Under the pieces are notes generated by a model that had not been told where the DNA came from, ran no database searches, and saw only the letters and a list, made by a program, of their open reading frames with translations. Shown piece after piece: positions 46,271-59,047 of a stretch of DNA of 64,000 nt. Numbering within the stretch: position 1 is the first letter of the stretch; each line of letters opens with the position of its first letter. The position numbers were made by a program, and so were the translations under genes. Source of the DNA: Costus lasius (taxonomy: Eukaryota; Streptophyta; Magnoliopsida; Zingiberales; Costaceae); assembly GCA_027563935.2 (NCBI GenBank), contig CM050450.1, positions 26,399,439 through 26,463,438 on the forward strand, in the 5' to 3' direction.

Positions 46271-47349
46271 GTTTAATTATTATTTAGAAATGTCACCCAT
46301 ATGAAATCAGTTTAAAAATTATTGCATGTAAAAAAAAAAATCCTAAAATAATAGATGTTGTAAATTGTCTCTATAGGGTACACCTTAAACAATAATGTTA
46401 CGTATTCCTTTTGTAGTGAATTAAACATACTTGAAGTTTCCAATGGTGCCACAGTAGACTAATTTAACTTTTACGTCTTCCTTTTCAACTACTTTGGAAC
46501 CTACTTAGAGTATTCATCCTAAGAGTCAATAGTTGACTAAGTTGATTGATTAGTCAAGAAACACAATAAAACTAGAAACAATAAATGTTAGTGTATAGAC
46601 TTATGTGATAGAGTTGGTACTTTATACTTGGAGTAAGAGTGACATCCTATCATTTACTTGAATCTTAAGTCATAGACATGCCTTGCCTTAAACTTTTCAT
46701 GATCTACTTCGGTAGTCTATAGTCCTTTAACTTTGACATTCACACTTAGCCAACTATTGGTATCCATGCATTGAAATCTTTACCATGTGGTGCTAATTCA
46801 TTACACTATGAGTATGCATGCCTCACAAACCTCCCCCATTGAAATCCTTCAACATCTCATGGAAGTGCAATAATATTCTAAGATAACGTCTTTGAACCTC
46901 CACATTTGTGGAGATGGCGTTCAAATAGCTTCAGAATTTGGTGAGTTATTTTAGTACATAAGGAACTTTGTGCTCCATTTCAATTTAGTGGTCATGAACT
47001 CTTCAAAGTGAAGGATAATTTCAATATCCTTATCGAACTCTTTTTAGCTCATAGAGGTTTTGCTCTCTACTTTATTTCACCTATGTCTAAATAAAATGGC
47101 TTCAATAAGTGAACATAAAAAATGGCAAAAGGCTTGTGCAAGTTACAATAGAACTATGTACAGTTCAACAACGTTAGCTAGTGAGTAACATAATGCTATA
47201 GATATTCTTCCAACAAAACATTTGATATATTTCATTTGCTAGTGTAGAAGATTTTCATTTATAAACTTCAAACTTGAGCCCATCTTTTTTGGACAAATAA
47301 CTCTACAACCACTAGCACCCTATTTTCTTGGATCAAAAAAAGGGAAGGA
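46271..47349. other. no gene seen
   Basis: AT-rich sequence without recognised domains. 46530-46620 shares short blocks (AAGTTGATTGATTAG, TGATAGAGTTG) in the same order with 565-640, which may mark an old repeat. Confidence 0.4.
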
Positions 47350-47782
47350 TGTAAGATATTTTCATATTATTATTATGTAAATAAAACACATTATAATTAC
47401 ATTAGCATTATATCAAGATCTTTGAACTATATAATTTTCACATGCAAAATAAATTCAAGAATAAAATCATATTTTGATCCATGATGATTTGATAATGATT
47501 TATTATAATAATTTCTTCCCGATGAAACTAGATTTCTCTCTCTCGACCCTTTGATCCATGATTGAAGACTATATCATCTTTTTATTGATGGAGAATATAA
47601 GTTAATGGGTAGCGAGATAACCCATTTCTTTTTATATATTATAACTCACATTCCATCAATGTATAAGTTAACAAATAATTCTTATAACCAATAGGATTTA
47701 GAAACTTATCAATTACTAAACTATGATAAGTTATTTTAAATAATTAATAGATTAGAACATATGAACCATAAAATAACCTACA
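47350..47782 (-). repeat. Q 3' LTR
   Basis: 433 bp; minus strand begins TGTAGGTTATTT and ends ATATCTTACA. Directly preceded on the minus strand by CAAGTGGGATAA (47783-47794), a copia-type polypurine tract. Confidence 0.7.
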
Positions 47783-48289
47783 TTATCCCACTTGGTTCAT
47801 ATGACATTTTCTAATCTTCTAGCTTAGTAATATAATGTAATAAATCCCTTCTTTAAGTTGGTCAAATCATAATCACTATTAAGTAATACTAATAAGGATC
47901 ATAGTGGTTATATGTCATTAGATCGACATAATCCCTTATATGTATCACATTATTAGTTTTATACTCAATATAATTTGTTAATGAGAAATATGCCATAGTG
48001 GTTTGACAATAATGCCTTTGTCAAAAACAATTTCTATTATATTAACACAATTTATTCATGTATATACAACAAATAGCATAATGAAATATGATGCAATAAA
48101 ATATATCAGAAACATGAATTAAATGAGCTCAAAGTTTCAAAATATAAAATATGATCATAATATCAATAATGGTTTTCAATAATGCCCATCCTTTTGACAC
48201 ATGCACCAAACATCTTTCGTGGCAATCCTTTTGTAAATGGATCTGCTATCATAATATTGGTGCTAATATGTTCAATTAACACTTTTTAT

Positions 48290-49900
48290 TTCTAAACTTC
48301 CTCTTTAATGACAAAGTATTTTAATTTCATATATTTAACACTTTTTGAATACTTGACTTTGTTAGGGAAAAAGACTGTTGCAAAATTATCATAATAAATT
48401 TTCAATGGCTTGACAATATTATTAAGAATTCCAAGTCCTAAAATAAAGTTTCGCAACCATAATCTTTGAATAGTGGCCTCAAAGCATGCCACAAATTCAA
48501 CTTCCATAGTTGATATAGCGGTAACAAACTATTTTGCACTTTTCCACAAGACAGCTACTTCAGCTAACATGAATAAATTGACAAATATAGATTTTCTAGT
48601 ATCAACACATCCAGCATAATCTGAATTTGAATATCCTTTTACCTCAAGATAATTAGATCTTCTATAAGTGAGCATATGATCTTTTATTCCCTATAAGTAT
48701 CCCAATATTTTCTTTGTAGCTTTCTAATGATCTAATCCTAAATTACTTTGACATATGCCCAACATTCCAACAGCAAAACCAATGTTTGGCCTTGTACATG
48801 TCTGAGCATACATCAAGCTACCAGCAATAGAAGCATATGGAATTTGATCCATTTCTTTACATTCCAATTCATTCCTTAGGCATTGCATAAGACTCAATTT
48901 ATCTCATTTCTGAATTAGAACAACACTTGCAAAGCACCTCTCCATATTGAATCTCTCTAGAACTTTATTAATATGCAATCTTTGAGACAATCTCAATATT
49001 CCTTGTGATTTATCATGAATTATTTTAATTTCAATAGCATATGATGTCTCACCTAAATCTTTTATTTTTAAAGTTCTCTGAGAGAAATCTCTTGGTCTCA
49101 TGTAATAAGCTATAATTATTAGTAGCAAGTAAAATATCTTCAACATATATAATTACAATTATAAACTTGCTCCCATTAACCTTCAGATATATACATCTAT
49201 CAACAATATTTTCTTTAAATCCAAAGGAAGTGATAGTATTATTGAACTTAAGATACTATTGTCGGGAAGCTTGTTTAAGTCCAAATATTAACCTTTTAAG
49301 TTTATAAACCATGTGTTCCTTTTTTTTTAATTATAAAACCCTGAGGTTGATTCATATAGACCTCTTCTTCTAGATTCTCATTTAGAAAGATAGTTTTCAC
49401 ATCCATTTGGTAAAGCTTTAAATCATAATGAGCTACCATTTTCTTAATAATTCTAAATGAGTTTTTTTTTTCGAAATAAGAGAAAAAAGTCTCTTTGTAG
49501 TCAATCTCATCTTTTTGAGTGAAACCTTTAGCAAAAATTCTAGCTCTATAGCATTCAATATTGCCATTAAAGTCATGCTTGGTCTTAAAGACCCCATTTA
49601 CACCTAATTCATTTACAACCTTTTTGTAATTCAACAATATCCCTAACTTCATTATCGTTCATTAATTTCAACTCTGTTTTCATGGCATCTAACCACTTAG
49701 TCGAATTATTATTTTCTATGGCTTGTGGAAATGAAACTGGATCATCATTCATTCATAAGTCATATTTTGACTCTTATAGATAAACCACATAATCATTAGA
49801 GATAGCAGGTCGTCATACTTTCAAACATTCTTAATACTACTTCTTGTGATACATCTACTATTGGTTCATTGGTAACATCTTCATTATGAGAAGTTACATC
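48290..49900 (-). pseudogene. Q reverse transcriptase and RNase H
   Basis: RT pieces: VFKTKHDFNGNIECYRARIF, LYQMDVKTIFLNENLEEEVY and MNQPQGFI at 49302-49652, then DLGETSYAIEIKI at 48904-49146. RNase H: VEFVACFEATIQ and PLKIYYDNFATVFF at 48292-48507. Blocks lie in different frames. The polymerase YVDD box falls in the badly decayed stretch near 49150. Confidence 0.82.
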
Positions 49901-49979
49901 ATATGTTTGTTGTTCTTGTATGTTGCCTAGTTTTTTAGCAACTATGGGAATAACAACTTTAGAAGATGTTTTAGGTAAA

Positions 49980-51098
49980 GAAAACTCTACTAGGACTTAT
50001 TGAATTTCAACTTTACGTGATTTTACACTCCCATTAATGTCACCATTTTCAATAAATCTTGCATTTCTGGTTTCAACAATTCTTGTACTATAGCTAGGGC
50101 AATAAAATCTATACCCTATAGATTTTTCTGGATAACCAATGAAGAAATCACTAGTCATTTTTAAATCTAATTTCTATTCAAATGGATTATAAATTTTTAC
50201 TTATGTCGGGCAACCCCAAACAAATAGGTGTCTTAAACTAGTTTTCTTTCCTGACCATAATTCAAAAGGAGTCCTTTGAACTGCTTTATTAGAATCATAT
50301 TTAATAAATACATGACAGTTTTTAAAGTATATCCATAATGACAAGGGTAAAGAAGAATAACACAACATGCTTCTAACTATATCTATTAAGGTACGATTAT
50401 GCCTTTCTATAATACTACTCTATTCTAGTGTTCCTAGCATTGTATATTGAGCACATATGTCATGCCTTTTAAGGAATTTAGCAAATGGACCAGTGTGTTG
50501 TCCAAGTTCATCATACCTTTTACCATATTCACTACCTCTATTAGATCTAATAATTTTCACTTTTGTATCTAATTATCTTTCAAACTCAATAATAAATACC
50601 TCTAAGGCATTTGTTGATTGAGATTTGTCATGTGACAAATAGATATATCCATAAAGTAAAAAAAAATCATTGACAAAGATGATAATATTTTTCTCCACTA
50701 AATGATGGAACATCATAAGGTTCATATATGTCGGTGTGTATAAATTCAATGAGTTGTGTGCTTCTTGTGGCTTTCTTCTTATTTATATATTTTGTGTATT
50801 TTTCTTTAATACAATCTACATAAATACCAAAATTAATAAAATCCAAATCATGAAGGATATTATTTTTTTTTATCAATCCGTGTATTATTTCTTTAGATAT
50901 GTGACCCAAATGTTTATACCACAAGTAAGCTGAACTTTCATCTATTAAAGCTCGTTTAGTACTAAGAGGATGATGCAAAGTTAATAGAGTTTTAGCAAAT
51001 AGATTATCATGATTTAATTTGTATAAGCCATCACAAAGAACACCAGAAGCAATGAATGGAATGATTATGCTTAAACAAGTTACAACATCTATTTCCAA
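49980..51098 (-). pseudogene. Q integrase and pre-integrase
   Basis: Pre-integrase AYLWYKHLGHISKEIIHGLI and IYVDCIKEKYTKY with FIHTDIYEPYDVPSF (first D) at 50667-51098. Further pieces of the core and FELWSGKK-like tail continue to about 50000 in changing frames. Confidence 0.78.
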
Positions 51099-51135
51099 AC
51101 TTAAAGGACTATCCTATCAAGTTTTGATAAAGAAA

Positions 51136-51500
51136 TCAAATAATGAGAAATAGAAGGAACATAAAGAGTTTATAAAAAAAATCTAAATAATGTCTAGTGT
51201 GTAAAATCAAACGATAAGTTCCGATGGCTTCAATTAGAGCTTTGACTTGATTTCCCATAAGTACAAAATTTTCATTTGTGTTTATGGTTTGGATTATAAT
51301 AAATCCCTGTATCATATTTAAAACATGAGTGGTATAATCAGAATCAATCCACCAAGTATTAAAAGTAATTTCTACCAAATTTGATTCAAAACATATGGAA
51401 GCATTATGCTTACCTCTACTTTTGAACCATACCTTATGTAATAGGCAATCTTTCTTATGGTGTCTAGGCTTTCCACAAAAATGACAACCATTTTTCTTTT
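51136..51500 (-). pseudogene. Q zinc knuckle and protease
   Basis: Knuckle CHFCGKPRHHKKDC near 51440-51500 and protease-like WWIDSDYTTHVLNM (DSD where DSG is usual) at 51136-51378. Confidence 0.72.
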
Positions 51501-51639
51501 GTTCCTTCTTTTGGACTTAGGTGGATGAGTTATTAACCTTTAATGGTTTTTTATTACCCTTTGGATTCTTCTTTCTTGATTTTTTTTGTAGCTCCTTTGA
51601 CTCATAAGATTAATTGAATGAGTTTCTTGTTTCCTTAAT

Positions 51640-52345
51640 CTTTGCTACCTCTTGAATAACCAAAGTTTGTAATTCTGTCATATCCTATTTATTTTTTATT
51701 GTATTGTAATTTATTTTGGAACAGACCATATTGAGGAGGTAAAGAGTTTATAATGAATGTCACAAGGAAGCTTTCATCAACTTTCATTCCCATAGATCTC
51801 AATCTTGATGTTATATTTATCATTTCAGTAAGTTGCTCATGCATGGTATGAGAACCATCAAACTTCATAGTGGTTAATGTACCCATTAATGTCCCAGGAA
51901 ATGAGGCAAGGAGTTTATGATGAATATCACAAGGAAGCTTTCAATTCATCAACTTTCATTCCCATGGATCCCAATCTTGCTGTTATATTTATCATTTCAG
52001 TAAGTTGCTCATGCATGATATGAGAACCATCAAACTTCATGGTGGTTAATGTACTCATTAATGTCCTAGGAAATGACTTATTAGTAGTGTCAGAATAAGA
52101 CACACTTTTTACTAATTTAATAAATATTTTTGCACTATTAATTTTAAAAATTATTGACTTAATATTCTTCATTCGCATAAACATTAAGCTCATTTTATTT
52201 TATCTTTCTCAAGCATTATAGAAAGAGTCAGTAATAGCAGTAGGCTTATCATGTAAAAGTGCTAAATCAATGTCCAAATACCTAAGTGAAACTAGACTTG
52301 TTCAGACCATTTAGAAAAATTAAAACCATTGAACTCCCCTCGGTG
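51640..52345 (-). pseudogene. Q gag with internal duplication
   Basis: Segments KMSLMFMRMKNIKSII, LTTMKFDGSH(I/T)MHEQLTEMINI and SFLVTFIINSLPPQYG of copia gag. The LTTMKFDGSH segment is present twice in tandem. Confidence 0.8.
51741..52076. repeat. tandem duplication of about 165 bp in Q gag
   Basis: 51741-51905 and about 51911-52076 repeat the same gag segment with scattered substitutions; each has CACAAGGAAGCTTTCA and CATCAAACTTCAT. Confidence 0.85.
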
Positions 52346-54260
52346 TTGAGTTCCGCTATGTCGCCCCCGCTCCCCTTGGTGAGGAAATAGATGCCTACTT
52401 CCCCAAATCACCCCCTACAATCTTGTGAATTTTATGTATTTTTTTTTATTTTCTTTCCCCTCTATATATATTTTTTTTATTCCTACTTTTCATTCAATCC
52501 AAACCCCCGTGTGAAATAAGAAATAAAATTGCTTAAAATATTTAGTAGGAATGAAAGCTGTCTTCTAATTGAAAAGCTCCACAACAACAGGCGCAACACG
52601 TGACTCTCTTGTAACAAGTTAAAAATTATTCCAAAATTCATTTTATATAATTATTTATTTATAAACTATGCAACTCGTGATGATTAAAATATAGTATTTA
52701 AAGCAAGTCAAACTAATAATTCCAAGGTGGGAAGTGGGGAACCGCTCACTGTACCATGATGCTGACGGTTACGATACTGTCATCAAGAATGAAAGACCAT
52801 TTGGCATCCGACTAGGCCGGACCTCTTTACCTATTTATTTATGTTTTTTTGAATGTTTGATGAATGAGAGTAGTCCCAACTCTCTGACAACCGAATCTAC
52901 GACCGCTTAAATTACTTACGGAAACTGACACGTGTCAGTTCATAGCCACATGCAAAAGTCCTCCAAAGCGGATCAGATCGGTCGTATGTTCGTATGTCTT
53001 CCTTTGCGCTTTACCCAATTACCCGTTTGTTTGCTTTTAGTTTTTTTTTTTTTTAAAAAAAACTCCGATTTGTCTCGCCTTTCAAAGCAATTCTCTTCGT
53101 TCTAATTAAAGCCGTCGCCAGCTCAGGACATCGGAATAAATAAAGGCGTCCCCCTATCAAAAAAGATAAAGCAACCGTTGCCACCGGTGACTGCCCGTGG
53201 CTCCCCCGGTGGCCCTGCCCGCAAAGGCTGCGTTCTGTACCGCAACCTGGCGCTCCCTTGACCGTTCGATAACGGGATGCGAGTCAATTTGACCCATCTT
53301 TGTATTCCTCTTTTATTTTATTTTATTCCTATTTCACGCTTTATTAGGGTTTGAATAGGATCTCGTGCGAGCCCAAAATAGTGGCCTAAGACGAATCTTT
53401 CTTGCATCTGGACTCGTTGGGATTGGACATGCTATTTTCAATGCCCGAATTTAGAAAAGAAATGAACAAGGGGAAAAAAGGCTGCCCATTTACATTTAAT
53501 GCATGCATCCGAACGAAATCGAGGCTTGTTGTTGTGCAAAGGTCACGCATTACACGCAAAGGGCTTTTATGCATGCCGCTGCTGAATTTGCATCTGTCCT
53601 TGCTTGCTGCGGATCCAGCATCCCATTTGCAAGCCGCATCGCGTTACTTGGAGGTCAAATGGATTGGACAACTCGGGACGAGGCCCAATCAGTCAAATCC
53701 CCATTCGCTTTTCCTTAAGCAATACAAGCCCGTACGGTTTCTCCTTCCATCTCAGCCGTCCGATTCCGCCGGACATTACGCTACGGCTAATCATATCGCT
53801 CCATCCGACGGTCCACATCTAGAGATTTGCGTGAACCAGCCCGCCTTGCCACATCACGCTACGCGCGCCCCCATGCGGTTGTCGTACGGTTAGGAAGCGC
53901 GCATCGGGGGCTCAGCGTGGCGCACAGCTGAGCCGCTGCGTTCAACAGATGGAACCCATCGGAGCTGACAAGACCACTCGATTGCGGAGATCGTGCAGGA
54001 ACCGACGGTCCAGATCTTCCAATGCATGCTTTGTCTATCTCTCTCTTGTCTTTTTCCTAGTTTCTAGAGAATAAGAATATTTCTGTTTTTCCTTTATTAT
54101 TATTATTATTATTATTATTATTTGAAAAAAAAAAAAAAAGCATTTAGGCTAGAGTACGTAAGTCGACGGAGCAGATAGCGGCCGTTAGCTATAGAGCGTG
54201 AGTACATGGAGGGCAGCAGCAAGTCTGAGGCGTCGTATGTTACTTATGCTATCTAATTCT
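52346..54260. other. intergenic region upstream of the BRX-like gene
   Basis: No supported gene. G-box-type cores CACGTG occur at about 52598 and 52929. Pyrimidine runs, an (ATT)n microsatellite (54093-54122) and an A13 run follow. The GC-richer part 53400-54000 has open frames on both strands without domain similarity. Confidence 0.45.
54093..54122. repeat. (ATT)n microsatellite
   Basis: About ten ATT units about 150 bp before the presumed TATA box. Confidence 0.95.
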
Positions 54261-54269
54261 GCGCTCTGC

Positions 54270-54278
54270 TATTTATAG
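54270..54278 (+). promoter_or_regulatory. TATA-like box of the BRX-like gene
   Basis: TATTTATAG, followed about 275 bp later by a splice donor. A second weaker candidate is CTATATC near 54417. Not verified by transcript data. Confidence 0.4.
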
Positions 54279-54304
54279 GCGATGCAAGGGGGCGGGCTTC
54301 CTCG

Positions 54305-54858
54305 CCCATTTGATTTTCTTTAGGAAAACCCAAGTCCGCCGTTCGAAAGCTTTTTCTTCCGCAGTGGGTCTCCGGACCTACTTTTCGGAATACTTGGAGA
54401 TCGCCAACTCCTCCCCTCTATATCGTCGCCGCGTCCTCGCAGGCATTTCGATTCATTGATACCATCACCGCGGGGGTGGATCGAGGAGTCGGAAAGAGAG
54501 CTTCTATCCGAGTAATTTGGGTTCCAAACTTAAACGACGAGGTGATCAATAAGGTAAGAGAAATTAGCTTCTCAATATCTCTGAACATTGTGCTGCATGA
54601 ATCGTATGTCGGTTTTTGATTGGCAATGATCAGATTGTTGTGTCCTGCCCACCGATTAATCCATCTTCTATCTTTTTTCTTTTTCCCATTTTCTTAGCTT
54701 GACATGTGTTTTCGTCCTTGGATCCGCAGTAGAAGAGATTTCCCATTTGCGATAGCGGAATAGGTTCTCGCATCAGATCTGTTACTAATACGCACGCTGA
54801 TCGATTGCGTTCTGAGGATACAAGAATTGAAGAACAAGAGGCGCTGCAAGTATCAGGG
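54305..54858 (+). other. probable non-coding 5' exons of the BRX-like gene
   Basis: A likely first exon ends at 54553 (AAG before GTAAGA). A second spans 54730-54858, between CCGCAG and GTAAGTT. The next acceptor (TTGCAG, ending at 55656 or 55662) precedes the start codon. No long frame is present in these exons. Confidence 0.45.
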
Positions 54859-55071
54859 GTAAGTTAATCATTGGCGTTCTCTGGAGTTTTGAAAAATTCT
54901 TTTTCCTCTAATATTCTAGATACCAAATATTCCATCAATCATCTGTTTCTCTCCGTACTCTTTCTTCAATCTCTGTGGTGATTATAGTACTTGGAGAAGA
55001 GCGAGAGCGATGGGAAGAGGAGTTAGTTAACGTGAAACAGGGAATTACTGAAGGGAGGGTTTTACTTTATG

Positions 55072-55213
55072 TTTTTTTTTTTTTTTTTTTTTTTCACATG
55101 AAGCGTAAGCCTACGAAACATAAACGCACGAAGAATCACACTACTAGCCCATTATTGGATTAAACCCCCGACCTAACCGACAAGTGTGTATGCGCTTACC
55201 GCCAAGCGAACGA
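55072..55213 (-). mobile_element. tRNA-derived SINE
   Basis: Read on the minus strand: an A-box-like TGGCGGTAAGCGC (55192-55204), a B-box-like GGTTTAATCC (55157-55166) and a terminal A23 tail (55072-55094). Candidate imperfect duplications GTTTTACTTTAT (left) and GTTTTGTTTTAT (right) flank it. It lies in the last leader intron of the BRX-like gene. Confidence 0.6.
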
Positions 55214-55682
55214 GTGTTGTTTTGTTTTATTCTACAACGTCATTGTTGAAGTTTTATAGTTGCTCGACTTTTCCAAGGAAATTAATTGATTAAGAAAAAC
55301 AGATTTATAATGGTGATGGACCTTGTCCTTTTTTTTTGCCTTGTATACGAGTAACAAGTCTTACTCACACGCTGATATGTCTGTTATCCGCCCACATCTC
55401 GCAACCGTGCCAGCTTCCACTCTGTATGCATCAGTACGATTAAAGTCGGGTTTAATTCATTGTATTGTGAATCAGGTGCGACAAACTATTTATTGAATGA
55501 AAGACAGTGCGTATATGTCTTCTTCCATGGTCGCTAGATTGAGAGCAAGGAACAAAACGGTTTGATGAAGCACCACATCAACTCAGAATTTTGTCGGCCA
55601 TGACCAACTAGGACACACTGCTGTAACATATTTGACTGTCTTGGTTCGCATTGCAGTTGCAGGGTGGAAGAATAAGGAAAAG

Positions 55683-58600
55683 ATGCTTGCCTGCATCGCG
55701 TGTTCAAAGAACGACCGGGATGATGGCGGGGACGAAACTGCCGAGCGTGGAACCACCAATCCCGTTTCCAAGGACGCCTTCAAAAGCCTCACTTCCCAGG
55801 TTGCATCTCCATTCACCCTCTCAAATATACAATGTATTCTCTTTTATATATGTATATATACATATAATGTACATACACAGAGAGAGAGAGAGAGCGCGCA
55901 CTTTGGCAGAGGTAGTCAGTCCAACAATAGTTGCAGAGCAGCAACAGTCTGCTACCTAGGATGTAGGGGACCATTTGACCAATAATTAGTGTGCAAACTC
56001 TCTATCCGTGAACTTTCGCACGCCCTGTCCCCTTGAAAGATTTATAGAGTTATAAAATGGATCAAGAGCGATTGTTGTCCATTTGTTAGAGTGTACGAAA
56101 TAAAATCTCTGTTCTAATGGGTACAGGGTCATTCTTCTCCTCTCAAAACCGATAAATATAGTCGTCCGTCACCCTCGCTAGAAAAGAGGAGGTAGGAAGG
56201 GTGGTTTCAGATGTTGTTTCGCTTTATAGGTGTTGTTGTCTGGTCTTCAAACAAGTGGGGGGAAGATTTGCTCTCGGTTCTTCTTAGAAAACAGCGCTTG
56301 CTGGAAAGAATTCCATTGGATGTTATTTGGACGACGACTGAGGCGAGTGCGCTACTCCAAAGTAAGGAATAAAGTAGCTGATGTTCCCAGTGGAGGTGGT
56401 CCTCTCGGCCACTATCAGACTGTTTTTCTTTTTCTTGGTTTAATGGATTTGTTGTGTCCCTCGAAACCGGAAAAAAAAAAAAATTGCAAGTTTTGCACCG
56501 GCCCGTGTAAAGACTGCCCTTGGAGCCGTCGGATCTGAATAGCCCAGCGTCTGACCTCCCGTTGGATAGAGCAGAAAAGACAGACTCTTAGATTCAATGG
56601 CTGAAGATTGGGCCTCATAACCACCTCATCCATGATCTGCATTACATATTTTGTCCTTACACTTGACTAGTTCGCTTTGGAAACTACATACGGTTATTAC
56701 CTTGTGGTCAAGACAACATTTTCCTGAAAATATTCAATACGACCCACCTTAACTTTCTCAGTATTCACTCGCTCCTAAATATTGTACTTAATTTTTTTGA
56801 TGTTTAATATTTACTAGACGAGTTCGCTTAAAGCAATTAATAGTTTCTTTTCTTCAATTCACGTATCTAAGGACTGGCAATGTCAGATTATAGCATTTAA
56901 TTTATTCAAAGCTGAGTTCATAAGGTCAGGCTCTAGGTTATTGCTCTTTCTAGAGCAAGTACACATTATATAGTACTAGTGCATGTGCAGTGGCCTCTAG
57001 GTCATTCGTATAAAGTTGTACTCACACTGCAACAGGTAGGTCCCTAGGTCGTCCAATGGCCAGACATTGGACATGCGCTACACTCATGGTACTCTCACCT
57101 TGTTCGGTAGTCTCATGCACTCTTCTCAGGGTCGACGTCTCTCCATGCTTTGTTCCTTGGGCCTTGGCTAGCAAAAGTACTTTTTCTATGATCCACTTAT
57201 AATCACTAATTGCCAACACCCTTTAGTCATTGTTTGGTCGGCCTCACGAGTGTTTGATGAGACATGGTGGCTAACCGTACACAGAAATATTAGATTGATG
57301 TCTACTGACTGTATTGCTACCGGCCATATTTACAGATTAATTAAGGTAATGGAGGTTTGTGAAGGTATAATGATGCTGTCGTGCTTTCTTAAAGTATGAT
57401 CAACATAGTTAAGTCTGTTTGCACATCAATCAATTGTATGATAGTCGACCTAGATATCCCTTATAATAATTAACTTGGTAGGACTGACAACAGTAACATT
57501 GTGATCGTGTTGCGGCTATAGTTGAAGGACATGGTGTTGAAGTTCTCCGGCAGTCATCGACATTGCAAGGGCAGCAGCAATGCATTTAGCAAAAGCAAGA
57601 GCCTCCATCATCACAATCAACTCCAATACCACTCAACTTATCTTGATAAAGACGTGGGTCCCCCCGATTCAGCCGGCAATGGCCAGTACGATTATATGCG
57701 GGTGGCGGCCAGCTCGAGCTCGACACCAGCATGGGATTTTTCGACTTACACCACTAACAATCGCTTCCATTACATGGAGGACGAGGAGGAGGGCTCCTCT
57801 AGTTACGGAGGGAAGTGGATGATGCCGCCGGACATGGAGGATGCAGTAGACTTGGAGGAGGGCGGTGAACCCAGGGAGTGGACGGCGCAGGTGGAGCCCG
57901 GAGTTCAGATCACGTTCGTGTCCCTCCCCAGCGGCGCGGGAAATGATCTCAAACGCATCCGCTTCAGGTCTCGAATTGTTATTTGTTTTATATATATATA
58001 TATTTTTTTTTTCTTTGTGCATATTATTCTGGTATGGATATAGGCATTGACGGCATACTCACGTGCAGCCGGGAGATATTTAACAAATGGCAGGCGCAGA
58101 GGTGGTGGGGGGAGAACTACGACAGGATCATGGAGTTGTACAACGTGCGCAGGTTTAGCCGCCAGGCATTTCCTACCCCATCCAGATCTGACGACGGCGA
58201 GGTTGGTCCGCATGTATGTACGCATCTCCTTGCTGATTATATAAGTATCGTAATTAAGTTCATAAATTCAATAACGCAAAAAATGATCATAAAACTATAA
58301 GATCACGAGAGTGCATGTGCAATGAACTTGGTTCACCATATAACTTTTGAAGCAGCAGAGAGAATGCTCGAGGAATAGCTCCTTGATGGGAAAGGAACGG
58401 GTCAGCAGAAATATTTATGGGCCGCCACCTCCCTCGGGGTTCAAACGTGGGCCATATTGCCCTCCGGTGCCGGATCCTTCACAACATCTCCTCCTCCCAC
58501 AGTATTTCGCGGCCGCCGCGGCCGGGATCTCCGGAGTGAAGGGTGAAGGCTCTTCCTTGGACGCATCAAGAACTACCACCTCTTCCAGAGATGAGGCGGC

Positions 58601-58888
58601 CTCCATCTCTATCAGCAACGCGAGCGATCTTGACGTGACGGAATGGGTGGAACATGACGAGCCCGGTGTATACATCACCCTCCGGGAACTGTCTGATGGC
58701 ACCCGAGAGCTTCGCCGTGTCCGATTCAGGTAGAGGTTTATTCACTAGTCCATGTGTGTGAGATTTTCGCTATGTCATTGTTCCATTTTTCTGTAATTTG
58801 TCTCAGCCGAGAAAACTTTGGGGAGGCACGTGCAAAGCTGTGGTGGGAACAGAACAGAGAAAGGATACAAGAGCAATACCATTGTTGA
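55683..58888 (+). CDS. BREVIS RADIX-like protein, five coding exons
   Basis: Exons: 55683-55799, 57522-57967, 58069-58201, 58353-58729, 58807-58888; phases fit and give about 384 residues (AtBRX is 344). The N-terminus MLACIACSK has cysteines 4 and 7, which are palmitoylated for membrane attachment in known BRX proteins. Then comes the conserved KDMVLKFSG block (about 41-50). Two BRX domains follow: residues about 157-214 (REWTAQVEPGVQITF to WWGENYDRIMELYNV) and 326-382 (EWVEHDEPGVYITL to KLWWEQNRERIQEQY), each split by an intron after RF. The family acts at the plasma membrane in root and vascular growth and auxin-related signalling; this role is inferred by homology. No lesion is seen. The third coding exon could end at 58213 instead (GTATGT donor), adding four residues. 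Confidence 0.9.
55800..57521 (+). other. first coding-region intron of the BRX-like gene
   Basis: 1.7-kb intron with donor GTTGCA and acceptor CTATAG. Contains a (GA)n run at about 55879-55894 and an A13 run near 56470; no nested gene recognised. Confidence 0.6.
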
Positions 58889-58982
58889 CTTGATATTTCT
58901 TAAAGTAATCTACTATGTGGACAGAGATGCATAGGAAGAAGCCATACGTTTGACAGTTGCTGACTTGCAATGATCAAGAATC

Positions 58983-59047
58983 TGCCCCAAAATTGCCGTG
59001 AGTCCCGAACTAGGGGTGGCAACGGGTACCCTCCCCAAAATTGCCGT
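58983..59047. repeat. 15-bp direct repeat around a hAT-end-like sequence
   Basis: CCCCAAAATTGCCGT occurs at about 58984 and again at about 59033. Between them lies CTAGGGGTGGCAACGGGTACC, which resembles a plant hAT terminal sequence. It lies about 100-150 bp downstream of the BRX-like stop codon, probably in the 3' UTR. Confidence 0.5.

Larger units (their letters stand above)
47350..52345 (-). mobile_element. Q: decayed Ty1/copia element lacking 5' LTR
   Basis: Minus-strand gag, protease, integrase, RT, RNase H in copia order between 52345 and 48290, then a polypurine tract and a short 3' LTR (47350-47782). No 5' LTR or primer site was found right of 52345. Many frameshifts and stops indicate an old insertion. 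Confidence 0.82.

Noticed and set aside
53402..53893. 163-codon open frame upstream of the BRX-like gene
   Set aside because: Overlapping open frames on several frames, no domain, and no splice or codon pattern that sets it apart from a GC-richer promoter region.
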